Shown: positions 47,516-59,400 of the stretch, one piece after another
Numbering within the stretch: the stretch's first letter is position 1
How the letters are laid out: each line of letters starts with the position of its first letter
Made by a program: the position numbers and the translations under genes
Notes under the pieces: model-generated
Seen by the model: the letters and a program-made list of their open reading frames with translations, nothing else
Databases searched by the model: none
What the model was told of the DNA's origin: nothing
Assembly (NCBI GenBank): GCA_021904315.1
Contig: CM038921.1
Coordinates: 15,164,590-15,228,589 of the forward strand
Source of the DNA: Sphagnum magellanicum
Lineage: Eukaryota > Streptophyta > Sphagnopsida > Sphagnales > Sphagnaceae
Direction: 5' to 3'
Length of the DNA stretch: 64,000 bases

Positions 47516-49888
47516 CCTACTTAGTTATTAATTTTTCTTTTCCAAAATATAGTTAATATGCAATGTGGTAATTTTTTTATTGTGTCACGTGTCACAATCT
47601 TGGACTGTCATTGACAATCATAATGGACGATGGAGATCAATATTTCAATTTTTTATGTCCAAAATTTTTCATAATGCCACGTATCAAATTTTGATAGATG
47701 AATGACAATTAATGACATCAACATGACATCATGGGTGTAGTTATAATGGAGTTGAATAATAGTTGAAAATGAATTGTTTTGATTGAGTTACAATTGAGTT
47801 GCAAAAAGTTGCATCGTATATACAGTGAGTTGCAACTTTGTAACCAATGCAACTTGTCCATTAAAACTCACAATGTATAAATATAGTGAGTTGCAAGGCT
47901 AGTTGCAAAACACCTTTTTTTTTTCTCATAGTGATTATTCACTTGTCATCACATATAAAGTGCATATAACAATTGGGAAATAAATTTCTTTTGACAAAAA
48001 CGTAAGACTAGATATATTTGTAGAAATTCCTTTACCTAAGTTAATTATGACCAAATAAAATATGTCCAAATTTTTTTGGAGTCATAGCTCACAAGGGGAA
48101 AACAATTGTATTTTCTAGTTACTAGTGGTTGAGAAGCTATTTACTTCTATGTAGATTACAACTTGACAATATGTTTATGTTTGTAACAAACTACATAATA
48201 TGATTAAAGAAGACTACCCCTTCAAAACCAAAACCAATGATTTAGTGGTATTTTGGGAAACTCCCAAAGAAAATTATAAACATGACCATTTGCTTGTGAT
48301 TGTAGCCCAAGAACAAAATAAATGAAAATTGGTGTCTCTCAAACCCCAAGGGTTGAGATTGCCATCCCAAATTCATATTTCATGGGTATTTTAAAAGCAA
48401 TAACTTAGTAGTTGTTTTGCATCTGATGTAAAGAGTTGAATGACAATGGATGTGAGTGTAAGGAAATATAAGTAGATAAACATGTGGGAAAAGAAATTGT
48501 GACATATATATTTATTATTCTTCTCTTTTATTAAAAAAATAATTTATTTTTATTTTTACCTTGACAAAAAATTTGGCCACTTAAAGGAGGAGAAGGTTTT
48601 ATATATACTTTGTCATTAACATCCTTTCTTGTAATTAAAATCCTCCCCCTTCCTATTTGCTTAATGTATCACAAAATATTTTTACCTATCTACTAGTTTT
48701 GGCATTTGAAGTATGTTCTATTGCAACCATAAAGATGTGAGAAATCAAACACTTTGGTGGGTTTAAAGGAAAAGTATTGAAAATGATGACTAAATAAAAA
48801 GAAGTTGCACTTTCAATAAATTGTGATATAACATTGGGAAGATTAGTGTTCACACGTCAATTGGAATTCACTTTTAAATAAATTTATTTTACTAGTGGGA
48901 ACATTTTTGAGTTTCACCAACGGTGTGTGATGGTGAAGAGACACTTCAAAAAGTTGAATGATGTGAAATTCAAATGAGATCATTGTAGATATGCATGAAT
49001 TAATAAACCTTTTATCTAACTCAATGAGTATTCATCAATTCCAAAAGAAAGGGTGATTGAAAGGGAAAAGAAAATTGTTCACATTTTGAGGTTTCAAGAG
49101 TTGTATCGGTTGGCTTAATGATGTCTTCTTTGTGTTCAATAACCTATTCACCATTTGCTTCAAATATCCCTCTTTACACAACTCAACCATTTCATTTCTA
49201 TTTATTCATGTTTTATCAACCCAATGACTCATGTGATTTTTGTGTGAGTTGATGGATTAATTGCAATCCATGTGACCTCAATTTTACAAAAGGTGTTTGA
49301 AATATGCATTGTCAATAATGGGGAATCAATGATGATTCTTGGTCCCAAAGGGAAAGAAATGGTTTTTGGGTTATGAGGTTTGTGTGTGTGTGTGTGTGCA
49401 CATTGTGAACCATGATGGTTCATTTTTTAATTGTGAATGGGTGGAGGGTAGATGTAAAGATCATGGACGAGATTTTGAAGATATTTTTTTGCGATTGAAT
49501 TATTATGCAACCAAGCTCATCGGATTAGGGGTGAAGGTAGAGTGACAAAAAATATTATTATTACTATTATTATTTTGCAAACTATGTGATGGATGGAGCA
49601 AGGATTATAGAAAAAGGTTGCATTACAAATTCATGAGTTTGTAGGAATGGCAATGTGGAGGACATAATTTTACTTGGGTAGAAGCTTATTTCATGCAAGT
49701 AGACATGAGCAATCATCGATCACAAATTTAGTAGGCAATAATTTTGTTGGATCTGAAACGGTGATGGCATTTGAGTCCTTTCAAGGATATACAATAGTAA
49801 GTGTTTGAAGTTTTGAGTGTAGGATTGAAATTTATAGAGAACAAAATTCAAATACTTTTAAGTAGGAATTTAGGTAATTTGGAAGACA
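47516..49888. other. AT-rich DNA upstream of the SINA-like gene
   Basis: A short GT microsatellite (TGTGTG) lies at 49380-49398. No gene was recognised, and no convincing core promoter could be assigned. Confidence 0.4.
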
Positions 49889-50956
49889 ATGGTTCGGTTT
49901 GCAATGCAGACATTTGCAACCTCATCAACTTCTCCTCATCATCAGAGGCCAACCAAACGAAGTCGAAAAGAACAACATGCAAATCAAGTGCAACTGCAAG
50001 TCAATGAACAACAATATTTGCCATTACCATCATTACTTACCCATCCTTTAATTGATCAAGTGCCAAACAACGATCATCAATTAACAGCTACCTTTGATCC
50101 TGATACTCTCGATTGCAACATTTGCATGGAAGCACTTTCTAACCCCATCTTCCAGGTATAGTAACACCCATTTCCAGCTTTGAGAGTTTGTTTATAATTC
50201 TGAATCCATAATGCCTTTTCTCTGCCTCAAAGTTAGAGATATCTAGGAACTGACACAATTATAAAAGGGTTAATAATGCAGTGTTCAAATGGTCATATTG
50301 CTTGTGCAAGTTGTTGTCAAAAACTCAACAATGTTTGTGCCTCATGTTCCAAGCCCACGGGAAAAATTAGATGCTTGGCAATTGAGAATGTGATCGACTC
50401 TTTGCACATGTGTTGCAAGTATGCTGAGTACGGTTGCTCACAAATGCTGAAATTCACAAAAAAGAAAGCACATGAGACTTCATGTCCTTACATACCATAC
50501 ACATGTCCCGTGTTAGGTTGTTCCTTCTCAGCTGCTGCCACATCTTTTCCAAATCACTTCTATGGTATTCATCAAACCCGAACTGTGGACTTCCAATATG
50601 ATGTTTGGTTCACAATTGTGTTGAACCCAAGTGACCAGCATGTGGTTTTGAGAGCTGTAGACATGTTGTTTCTTCTCCACTATGATCTTAATCATGCTTT
50701 GGGAAACATTGTCTATGTCACTTTCTTTGGAGGAATTCATCGAGAAGAATTCTTCTCGTATCATTTGGAAGTGAAATCTGGGCAAACAAGATTAACCATG
50801 GAGACCATACCTCGCAGTATTCTACAAGATGATAAACATTCTACTAATTTTGTGCTCATTCCCAGGCCTTTGAATGCCCCTCAAGGCCCAGCTCAAATTG
50901 AACTCTCTTTTCATCAACCCGGTGAAGCAATATCTGGTTTGCAAATCAACAAATAG
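49889..50956 (+). CDS. SINA-like RING E3 ubiquitin-protein ligase
   Basis: Two exons, 49889-50155 and 50282-50956, join at CAG/GTATAG and AATGCAG in phase 0 to give 313 residues. The intron splits the RING finger after PIFQ. The N-terminal ~70 residues are polar and low-complexity. The RING follows: C76-x2-C79, C90, H94, C97, C100 and C108-x2-C111, in DCNICMEALSNPIFQ and CSNGHIACASCCQKL. Next is the SIAH-type zinc finger with C134, C141, H153, C157, C164, C169, H181 and H186, then the SINA substrate-binding beta-sandwich (VDFQYDVWFTIVLNP, IVYVTFFGGIHREEFFSYHL). SINA proteins act as dimeric E3 ligases that target proteins for proteasomal breakdown in development and stress responses. No lesion is visible. 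It is the only intact gene inside the AT-rich part. Confidence 0.9.
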
Positions 50957-51329
50957 AAAAAAACTTCTATTTCTGCATATCCAATATAATTCTTCCAGTT
51001 CTATAAATATGGGAGGATTTCTAAGTTCAATGAGTGCATGATTTCATCATTGGCTAGGTCTGCTTCATGTGCTTCTAATACACTTTACAAACATGATTAT
51101 CATGAGCTAACTATACAAATAAATGACAAGCCTATCATCATCATCGACAATGTTACATCACCTATCAAATGTGAAATTAGACTTTGTGTGTATAATGCCT
51201 CAGGATTTGTATCCTTGTAAGTAGGACTAAACTAACCAACTGCTTTTGTTGAGATGTGCATAAAAAATGGAATTTTGCAAGAAGAGCATTTGATGTTTTG
51301 TGGTATTCTGCAAGTAAGCAAGCTAAAAG

Positions 51330-51600
51330 AAAGGGAGGTTGGAGGAAAAGAAAAACTGTTCAGTATTCCAAACAAGAGGGAGGTTGGTGACCCATTGTTC
51401 ACCCATTAGGAATAAAAGGAAGGGTGGAAGCGGGGAAAGAAAAAAATTAACCCATTCCAAAGGAGAGGGAGATCAGAAGAGAAAAGGAAAATTGTTCACC
51501 CATTTCAAGAAGGGAGAGGAAGATCAAAGGGAAAGGGAAGAAAAATAATTGTCCACCCATTCCAAAGGAAATGGAGGTTGGCAAACATATACAAGTAGAT
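51330..51600. repeat. Degenerate ~50-56-bp purine-rich repeat
   Basis: Units contain CACCCATTCCAAAGGA or similar followed by GGGAGATCAGAAGAGAAA-type purine tracts. CCCATT motifs recur near 51392, 51451, 51500 and 51556. It lies 0.4 kb downstream of the SINA-like stop and does not hold a gene. Confidence 0.6.
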
Positions 51601-52262
51601 TTGTAAACAGAGAAAGGTAAGTTCATAACCAGGTTTGTAAGTGGGAAAAATAGGGATAGAATGAAATCTCCCACAATTTTAACTGCAAGAGTGTTTCATT
51701 TTTTCCCAAATAAAGTTCTCATTTTGAGTCACAGCTCTAAAACCCAAAATGCATAAATGCTTCATGCTACTCAAGAATCTTGAAATCTTAATTCTAGTTT
51801 TCAGTAACCCAAGCCCTCTATAATTTGCTAAAAATTTCACCTTGCAAATTTGCATATCTTCAACTTGTCCATAGTCTCAATTTCCTCTTTAAATGTATCC
51901 CCTTTGTCTTCTTACCATAAAGCCAAAGGTTAGAACAGATCTTTGAAATGCCATGGCTTTGGCGAGACTTTTTTCTGAGACCAGAAAACAGCAAGCTGTG
52001 AGCTACTACAGAAAATGTCAAAAGCGTCTTATGCCTGGTTATGACTTCACTGGAACATGTTTATAACAATCAAACAAACACGTTACCAAGTAGTTGTAAG
52101 ATCAGAGGTTTTCCGCAGAGGGACCAGAGGCTTTTTTTGTCTTACTCAAAACAAGACAAGTTCAATCTTCTGCTCACTACAAGAAGTGGAAAAGATGAAT
52201 CAGGAAAAAAGAATATGAATTTTTATTGCATATTCCCCTCTCTTAAGACATCAATCAAGTTC
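51601..52262. other. Intergenic DNA between the SINA-like gene and the reductase pseudogene
   Basis: No gene was recognised. It may include the 3' untranslated region of the reductase pseudogene, near its stop at 52263. Confidence 0.4.
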
Positions 52263-53929
52263 TACAGCTTCTTGTCAGCCTTCTCCCAGATCTACACAGT
52301 GAGAGAAGAAATTACACATACATGAGAGATTTGCCATAATTTCCCTATCTCCACAACACTGTGAAAGATAACACAATGCAATGAATGCAATTGTAAACCT
52401 TATGAGAGAAGTCGTAAACCTTATGCATCTCTTGAGCTTCTGTTGAGTTTTCAGAAGCAATGAGAAGATGACAGTGAGAGAAGAAAGCACACAAGGAACC
52501 CACCCAAAAGACAAAATAGTGAACACAATAAAAACCCATTTTCAACCACTCTTCAAACTCATCCAGAGCTTTCTTCAAAGCCCCACCTTCTTTGCAAGGA
52601 ACAGAACAGCATCCACTGTGCCTTGAGCATAAATAGGCCTTCCACAAACATTGTGCTGGAATTCAAACACAACCCTGTGCCTCCCACCCATACAAAGATC
52701 TTGTCAGATTCTGTAATAACTGGGTTAAGTAGTAGTACATGTTGTTACTTACACAAAGCACTCCACTCAAAAACTTTTAAAGAGCAGGGAAGGAATACTT
52801 CATACATACATGCCATCAGCAGAAACAACTTGGTAGGTGTGGAATGCATGCCCATTGAGGTGGCTCACTGGGCACAGCCATCCTTGTTACTTGCTCTTCA
52901 GGATCCTTCACCATCTCAATCTGTCCAGAACCTCAGAACAAAACCAAAACCAGCTGTTGTCTCAATCCTGCACTAAGTCCTAGATACAGCAAGATCCAGC
53001 AATTCTCACTACAAAAGAAGGGAGTGGAGGTGAAGCTGGGAAAACATGGTAACATGGGAAAATAATAAACCAACCTGGTCCAAGTTAAAAGGAAGGCCTC
53101 ATTTCAGGAAACTGGAGATAACAGCTTTTGCAGTCCCAGACGTATCAACTTCACTCGACTGATGTGACTCTGTTACCTGCATGCAAGGAAGCAAACAAAA
53201 AACTCTTGAGCCATTCTATACCCAATGCTCCTACTTGTGTCTTTCACCTTCCCATGTCAATTTTATGCTTGCAGCAAGCTCAACATATGATATGTCTACA
53301 AGATTGCAGAGAAAATCTCCCACCAAAAACACTTGGAAGCTAACATGACAATGAGCGAGGTCATAGCCTTATGAGAGAAGAAGGATGATAAAAAACCTGC
53401 AGTGTATAGCCTGCAAGAGCACCTGGAAACTGCTCTGCCATGAGTTCCATAGCTGCCTGAAATGCTACAACCTGTTGCAAATCCCCCGATTGAAGCAAAT
53501 TGTCTCTGGCAAATCAGTTCCAAAACACCAACCAGCAAAAACCACCGCTTGGAGCTTTCTTGCATGGCAACAGAAAAACTAGTTGAGCAAGTATTGAATA
53601 TCAAGGTTCTGTTGTTGTCAATAGGAAAACCTGATGTAATACTCCTCTTCCTCCACTCTCCCCACCCCTTCACTTGCACATTGAATTGTGTCTGAGACCA
53701 GCAGAATCATCATCACACACACCTACCTGCTTGCTCATTTGTGGAGCAATGACTGTATAAACTCCAGACGCCTCAACATCCTTCACCAGTTTGTTCCAGT
53801 TCCCACCTGTGGTACCCATCACTAAATGGCAATCCTTGACAACAATAGAACTCCGCATTCCCTTCAAGAGAAAAGACCAAAAGGGAAAAAACACCAGAAC
53901 TCGTTAAGCAGATATCAAATCTGCAAGCA

Positions 53930-54320
53930 AGCAAGCAGACTTGTTACACAGTTGTGAACCTGAAAGCAACCTTGTTGTGCACTTCTAAATCCACAAGCAC
54001 CTGAAAGCACACTTGTTGTGCAGTTCCAAATCTGAGAGAAGAATTCTAAAGCAGTTCTTAATCTTCCAGCAGATTTGTTCTGCAGTTGTGAATCTGCAAG
54101 CAGACTTGTTGTGCAGTCATGAATTGGGGAGAAGGATTCTTGTGCAGTTCTGAATCTGCGAGAAGAATTCTTGTGCAGTTTTGAATTGGCGAGAAGGATT
54201 CTTATGCGGTTCTGAATTTGCGAGAAGAATTCTTGTGCAGTTTTGAATTGGGGAGAAGGATTCTAATGCAGTTGTGAATCTGCAAGCAGACATGTTCTGA
54301 ATCTGCAAGCTCAGACTTGT
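53930..54320. repeat. 31-bp minisatellite in intron 2 of the reductase pseudogene
   Basis: TGCAGT (or TGCGGT) recurs exactly every 31 bp at 54019, 54050, 54081, 54112, 54143, 54174, 54205, 54236 and 54267, with weaker units on both sides. Units alternate between AATCTGCGAGAAGAATTC and AATTGGGGAGAAGGATTC forms, hinting at a 62-bp higher-order unit. The period is not a multiple of three. It lies wholly between exons 2 and 3, enlarging that intron. Confidence 0.92.
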
Positions 54321-54756
54321 TATGCAGTACTGGGATGTGCAAGCAGAGACTTGTTCTGAATGTGCAAAGCATGAAGCTTCGAGGAACAATTGTAGAGGAG
54401 AAGAGTTTGCATGCACCTAGAGCAGCTGAAAGACGTGTGCTCACCATTGACAGCAGCAGGCAATGTATAGTCAACGACAATGAGGCCAGGGTAGTCTTGA
54501 AGCACCTGATCCATCACCTTCTCTCTCTCATCCCCATCCACAACATCAACCTTGATTCCCTGGACCGAGAACTCTGCATATCCCCCGGCTCTACCACGTC
54601 CTGTTATAGATTTGGGAACCAGTTGAAGACCTGCTGCTATGGCTGCTTCTGCCACCGCCTGACCCATCTTCCCTGTGCAGCCATTCCCCTGATCCATCTT
54701 GTTAGTAAAGCTTTCTCACATGAGGAGCACCAGCAGCCATCAGCCATCACCACCCA

Positions 54757-55265
54757 ATGCTCAAAACCTCGAAGCTCAAAACCCAGACCTCGTAAACCTC
54801 GAAGCTCACTAAACCCTAGTAAAACCCCGGTCCTCAATCCGACAAATACTTCGAAGGCAAAAGGAATGTACCATGACTGATACAGTGGGGCGGAGGAGGC
54901 GGGGGCTCGCATCACTGCTGCTATCAGAGGAAGGAGCTCTGGCGCCCAAGCTGTATCCCATCGTCTTTTTCTTCTTCTTCTTCTTCTTCTTCTTCTTGTG
55001 GTGCAGCACCAAGCCAGGAAGAAACCCAGCGCGTCGCCTCCTTGAACACGTCTAGCCTGCCTTGCGCCGCGACGAAGAAGTCGCCAGAGGAGAAGCTGCT
55101 TGTGCGGAGGAGGTAAAGCCTGAGTTGCGAAAGCCCGGGTTGCAACCGTAGGTAGGAGACGTCGGATTCAAGCTCCAACGTGCCGCCATTGGTCCCCCAA
55201 CCACCACAAGCAAAAAACCCAGACCTTGCAAACCTCGAAGCCCACTAAACCCTAGTCCTTGATCC
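54757..55265. repeat. Direct repeat flanking the reductase first exon
   Basis: The block CCCAGACCTCGTAAACCTCG continuing to CACTAAACCCTAG (about 54778-54815, inside intron 1) recurs near 55208-55247 upstream of the leader. A shorter AAACCTCGAAGCTCA copy lies at 54762. This suggests a local duplication around the 5' end of the pseudogene. Confidence 0.65.
54964..54998. repeat. TTC/GAA microsatellite
   Basis: Around eleven TTC units (GAA/AAG on the minus strand) lie just before the downstream candidate ATG of the reductase leader. In the leader frame they encode a Lys run. Confidence 0.9.
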
Positions 55266-56432
55266 GAGGCAGGAAGGAAGGATTCTGAGAGGCATGGTTC
55301 TTATGAGAGATCTTCGGCTGCTTGCTCATTGATTTTGCGCAACACAAGCCTGAACAATAGAACATGGGCCGTTCTTCTCCTTCTGATATGCTGCGAGCAT
55401 TACCAGGAGTTGATCGACATACTCGATGCAAAGAACTCAAGATCTTCTAAGAGAATGATAGATTTCTGCACTTCCCATCCAGCAATTGATCCATTACAAC
55501 CACCAATGATGGAAACTGCAACTGTGACCAAGAAAACGCGAGAGGAGGGTTCTTGCACTCAGGTTGTGGTAGGTTGTTGTGCTTTGCTGAGACCAAGAGC
55601 TTGGCTACAGAAGAAGGATTGAAGCAAACTGCAGAGCATCCACAGGAAGAAGAAGATGTAGAACAGTTGCCATTCTCATGGTTTCTGTGATGTGCAGAGC
55701 TTGGAAGAAGAATCAGCTGAAATTGGGAAGATAAGATTTTGAGATTGCTGTGACTTTGCAAGCAGCCAGCTGCCAGCCTGCCATCATCAAAGCTTGAAGC
55801 ACCGTGAGAGTGGCTTCACCATACTCATCATGCATTACACAAGAGAATCTGCCATTGCTTAGAAAAATAAATCCAAAGTCTTTTTCCATTGTAAACCGGA
55901 TCTCTTTTTGTATTGAGAGTTATACAGTGGCAGTATGCACTGTGAAATTCCATATACATTGAACAATAACAGTGATCCACAACATGTAGTAATGCATCAA
56001 TTCTCATTTCCTTCCGGAAGAGATGCTGGACTTGCAAAAGTTCTAATGGCCAGTTCTACCAGGTCTCTGGGTTTTGTGCATGCTTTCCACAGAGGTACTG
56101 AAGCACATCTGCAGAGATACCAACAAAGCCCTGCAGATATACTAACAAAGCCCTGCAGAGATACCACCAAAGCCCTGCAGAGAGACAATGAAGCTCCTAA
56201 GCCACTTTGCACATTTTATGACGATTTTGGGTGATCCAATGATCTGCCGCAACTATACCTGGTTTGACTATTTTTGTTTCCATCTAGCGTCTCCTCAGGG
56301 ATGGATTCTCAAACCCACAACCAGTCTGTGGTAGTCATTTGAACTGCTACTTGTATTTTGAAATACCATAAGAAGATTCTTCCTTTTTCTAGTACCAAGA
56401 TTGCTTGCATCTATCTGATTTGCTCTTCTGTT
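55266..56432. other. Intergenic DNA between the reductase pseudogene and the PEPC gene
   Basis: A 22-bp tandem repeat (CTGCAGAGATACCAACAAAGCC-like) starts at 56109, 56131, 56153 and 56175. Otherwise no gene is seen. The stretch next to 56432 should contain the PEPC 3' untranslated region. Confidence 0.6.
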
Positions 56433-59400
56433 TCAACCAGTGTTGCGCATGTTGCTGGCAATTGCTTTGATGGTTCTTAGCAATGGTTTCTCCCACAAAG
56501 CTTTACTGGTGTCAGATGCTGTTATGTCTCTCTGTCGACCAAGTAGGATAATCTGCAGCAAAACACACCCCCACAAAAAGGAACAATTTCCTTAGCTACA
56601 AATGCAGGATATGATGCTCTTTGTCAGGATATGACGCTCTTATGCCTCAGATTTGGGTGCAGATCATTTCAGTGAGACTTTGATCAGAGACTTAAGACTT
56701 ATTATGTACCCCGAGACAAGGATGCAGACTGTCCTTACAAGGTTAGTGTACTTGCTTGTCAATGCGCTTTGTGTTTGCAAGTAGATAGATGCGCCTTCAG
56801 AATTTTGAGCTCAACCCAATATGTCATACTTCAAAAGGTGATAGTAGAATACATACATAACCAGTAAATAGATGACAAAAAACCACTGGGTAGTAACCAA
56901 CAACCCATACCTGGAGATGATTCAAGGGGTCAAGGTACTTGCGTCGTGTATCAAAAGACCTTTCCAAGCGCTCATTATCACTCAGCAATCGGTTTTGTTG
57001 AGAAATCATCAGAAGCTGTCAATGCACAAAGAGACAATCTCAAAAGAGTTAGGCTTGTCTAGGTTCCAGGAAAATACAATACACAAAACTTGAAAACTCA
57101 GATCTAACCTTGAGAAGCCCAACCCAAATCCTCCATTTGATGAAGCTGATCTCAGGTGCAACCCAGCAGGCACAGGGGTTGCATATGTGAACAACAATCA
57201 AAGGACAATGCAGAAACAAAAATCCTGGAACTGTTATTGTCCAATTGGATTCAACAATACCTGTCCCCTTGTCAGGAAATACTCTTGTGCCACCAGATCA
57301 TACACGAGCTTTTGGGTGATGCGGTTTCTGTGCCAAAAGAAGATTTGGGTTTTTTCAGTACTGTACACAAAACAATGTCTGTGGTGTGTCATACCACAAA
57401 GTAGGAGAATTGAACAAAGGAAACTGAAGAAAGCTTTGTAAAGTTATTGCAGGAACATACCCACAGAGGCGTGCATATTCCTGTGCGATCTCCATAGATG
57501 CTTTGAACAATGACATCTGTACACTCACCAACAAAAAACCCCAACCAAAAAAACTGACTTTGAGAATGCAATGTGATGCCACTAGGGGCATGACACCAGT
57601 GTGAGTAACTTCTCTACAGCAGCAAGAACAGTGCAGACTAAAAGAGAAACACTTACACGAACGTTAGACAGAAAGTTGTGGAAGAAAGGCCAATCTGTAT
57701 ACATCTGCTGCAGCTCCCGGATGCGCTCGGGATTCTCCTTTGTGTATTGCACCATGCCAGTTCCAACACCATACCAGGCTGGTATTGTATGCCGTGACTG
57801 CCATCACAAATCCATGACCCCGATACAATAAAACCAGCATATGTATGTATGCACTCTTCAAATCAGTAAAACTGTATTCATGATCTTTACTTACTGATTC
57901 ATTTGTAAATTGGTGGTAATGAGACAGAAGAAGAAATATGCAAACTAAACTACTAACCTGCGCCCAACCAAAGACCCAAGGAATGGCACGCAATGATGAT
58001 TTGTCACGCACGCCAGCTTTGCGGCGTGCTGGGCGACTGCCAATATTTATTAGACTGATTTCATTTACAACTGTTGCTTCATAGAAGTAGTCATAAAAGC
58101 CTTCAGTTTCATCTGTCAGTTCACGGTAATGCTTCTCTGCTGCCATTGCCAGGTCCTCCATGATTGCAAAGTACTGGTGCATGCACCCACACAAAGCAAA
58201 GAGTCAATCCAAAGTTCATCAAGACTACCTATGATCGAAAGGCAAAAGCCATGGTGGCACACATCAACACAAAACAACCCTGGAAGAGATGGCACACTAT
58301 GAGAGAGCAAGAGACCTTAGGATTGTCAGAACCTCGGGATTGAGTAGTGGGATGACTGGCCTTCAAGAGTCCTGTGATACCCACCTGTGAACCATCCATC
58401 AGACACAAGGCAAATGGATAGTAAATCCACAAGTTGAACAAGAGCGCATCACAGCGTTAAGTGCCCACAAGCTGAAATTGGTAGGTGCATGGCAGAAACA
58501 AAATGTTATGGGTGGGTGATTTTGGTCTTTTTCTTACAGTCAACTCATAGGCAGCAGTTTGGGCGTTGCCATATCGATACGTGATAACCTCACCCTGTTC
58601 TGTGAACTTGATCTTGCCATTGACGCTCCCTGGTGGCTGTTTCATTTCAATTGACAATATCAAATGAGCACCATGTCGTGTTGACACATAACAAGAAAGA
58701 CACTGAGCAGGTTCAGAAACACTCTGAGCAAGCTTTTGAAATTGTAGTAAGTTGTGAGAGTCCAGGGCAATTCAGTCTTTCTTTTGTACAAAAGTGACTA
58801 CCCAAGGTGTGCTTCAAAGCTCCTGTCGTAGTGAGGACAGAGTCCTGTTGAGCATTGAAAATGACAGAATGTTTACTAAGTGTAATTTTGCACATTTTCT
58901 AACTGCAGCTGGAGGAAGAGCATCATCCCCCATTTCAGCAGTTTACCTGTGAGAGAATACTCTCATGCGTAGGTCCAGCTCCACGACCAACTGTACCACC
59001 ACGGCCATGGAAGATGCATGAATTCACTCCTGCATCCTTTGTCAGCTGCTGAATCACACACTGTGCCTTGTAGAGATTGTATGCACTTGCAGTAATGCCA
59101 CCATCTTTGCAAGAATCAGAGTAACCCAACATAACCTCCTGCAAACTCATCAAGTAATTATGTCAACCGTCCCACGCTTCTTCACACCCAGATGCTTTGA
59201 TTACAGTCTTTGAGACAATAAGCCAGTGACCACATTGCAAGAAGTTCATGATGCACAAAACAAAGATGTGCTATATTGTAAGATCTTGGGAAGGAGGAAA
59301 GACCAGATCTAAAGTGAATGCTACAATTCTGAAACCAGGAAGAAAGTGTAGATAGAAATGGACAACACAAGGAGAGAAAAACAACCTGAACACCCCCAGA

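Larger units (their letters stand above)
52263..55189 (-). pseudogene. Broken plant-type dihydrodipicolinate reductase gene
   Basis: Eight exons with GT-AG borders are visible: 55189-54872, 54688-54445, 53861-53727, 53471-53397, 53176-53075, 52920-52810, 52674-52587 and 52292-52263. Dihydrodipicolinate reductase makes tetrahydrodipicolinate in plastid lysine synthesis. Recognisable parts are GNGCTGKMGQAVAEA (nucleotide-binding loop), DYPGLIVVDYTLPAAVN, VMGTTGGNW, ESHQSSEVDTSGTAKAV and FEFQHNVCGRPIYAQGTVDA. Lesions: an extra base at 53823, an in-frame TGA at 53099-53101, and an extra base near 52862; after removing the two extra bases all splice phases agree. The catalytic Lys of the usual HQ-x-S-K-x-D motif is Glu. 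The leader from 55189 resembles a chloroplast transit peptide but meets TAG about 45 codons in; an in-frame ATG at 54961 would skip it. Sequencing error could explain single lesions, less easily all of them. Confidence 0.82.

Noticed and set aside
51038-51220. 60-codon frame just after the SINA-like gene
   Set aside because: The SINA-like protein is complete at 50956 and this frame shows no SINA features. It probably lies in the 3' untranslated region.
54117-54480. Minus-strand frames of 92-99 codons across the reductase intron 2
   Set aside because: They are translations of the 31-bp minisatellite, whose period is not a multiple of three, and of intron sequence.
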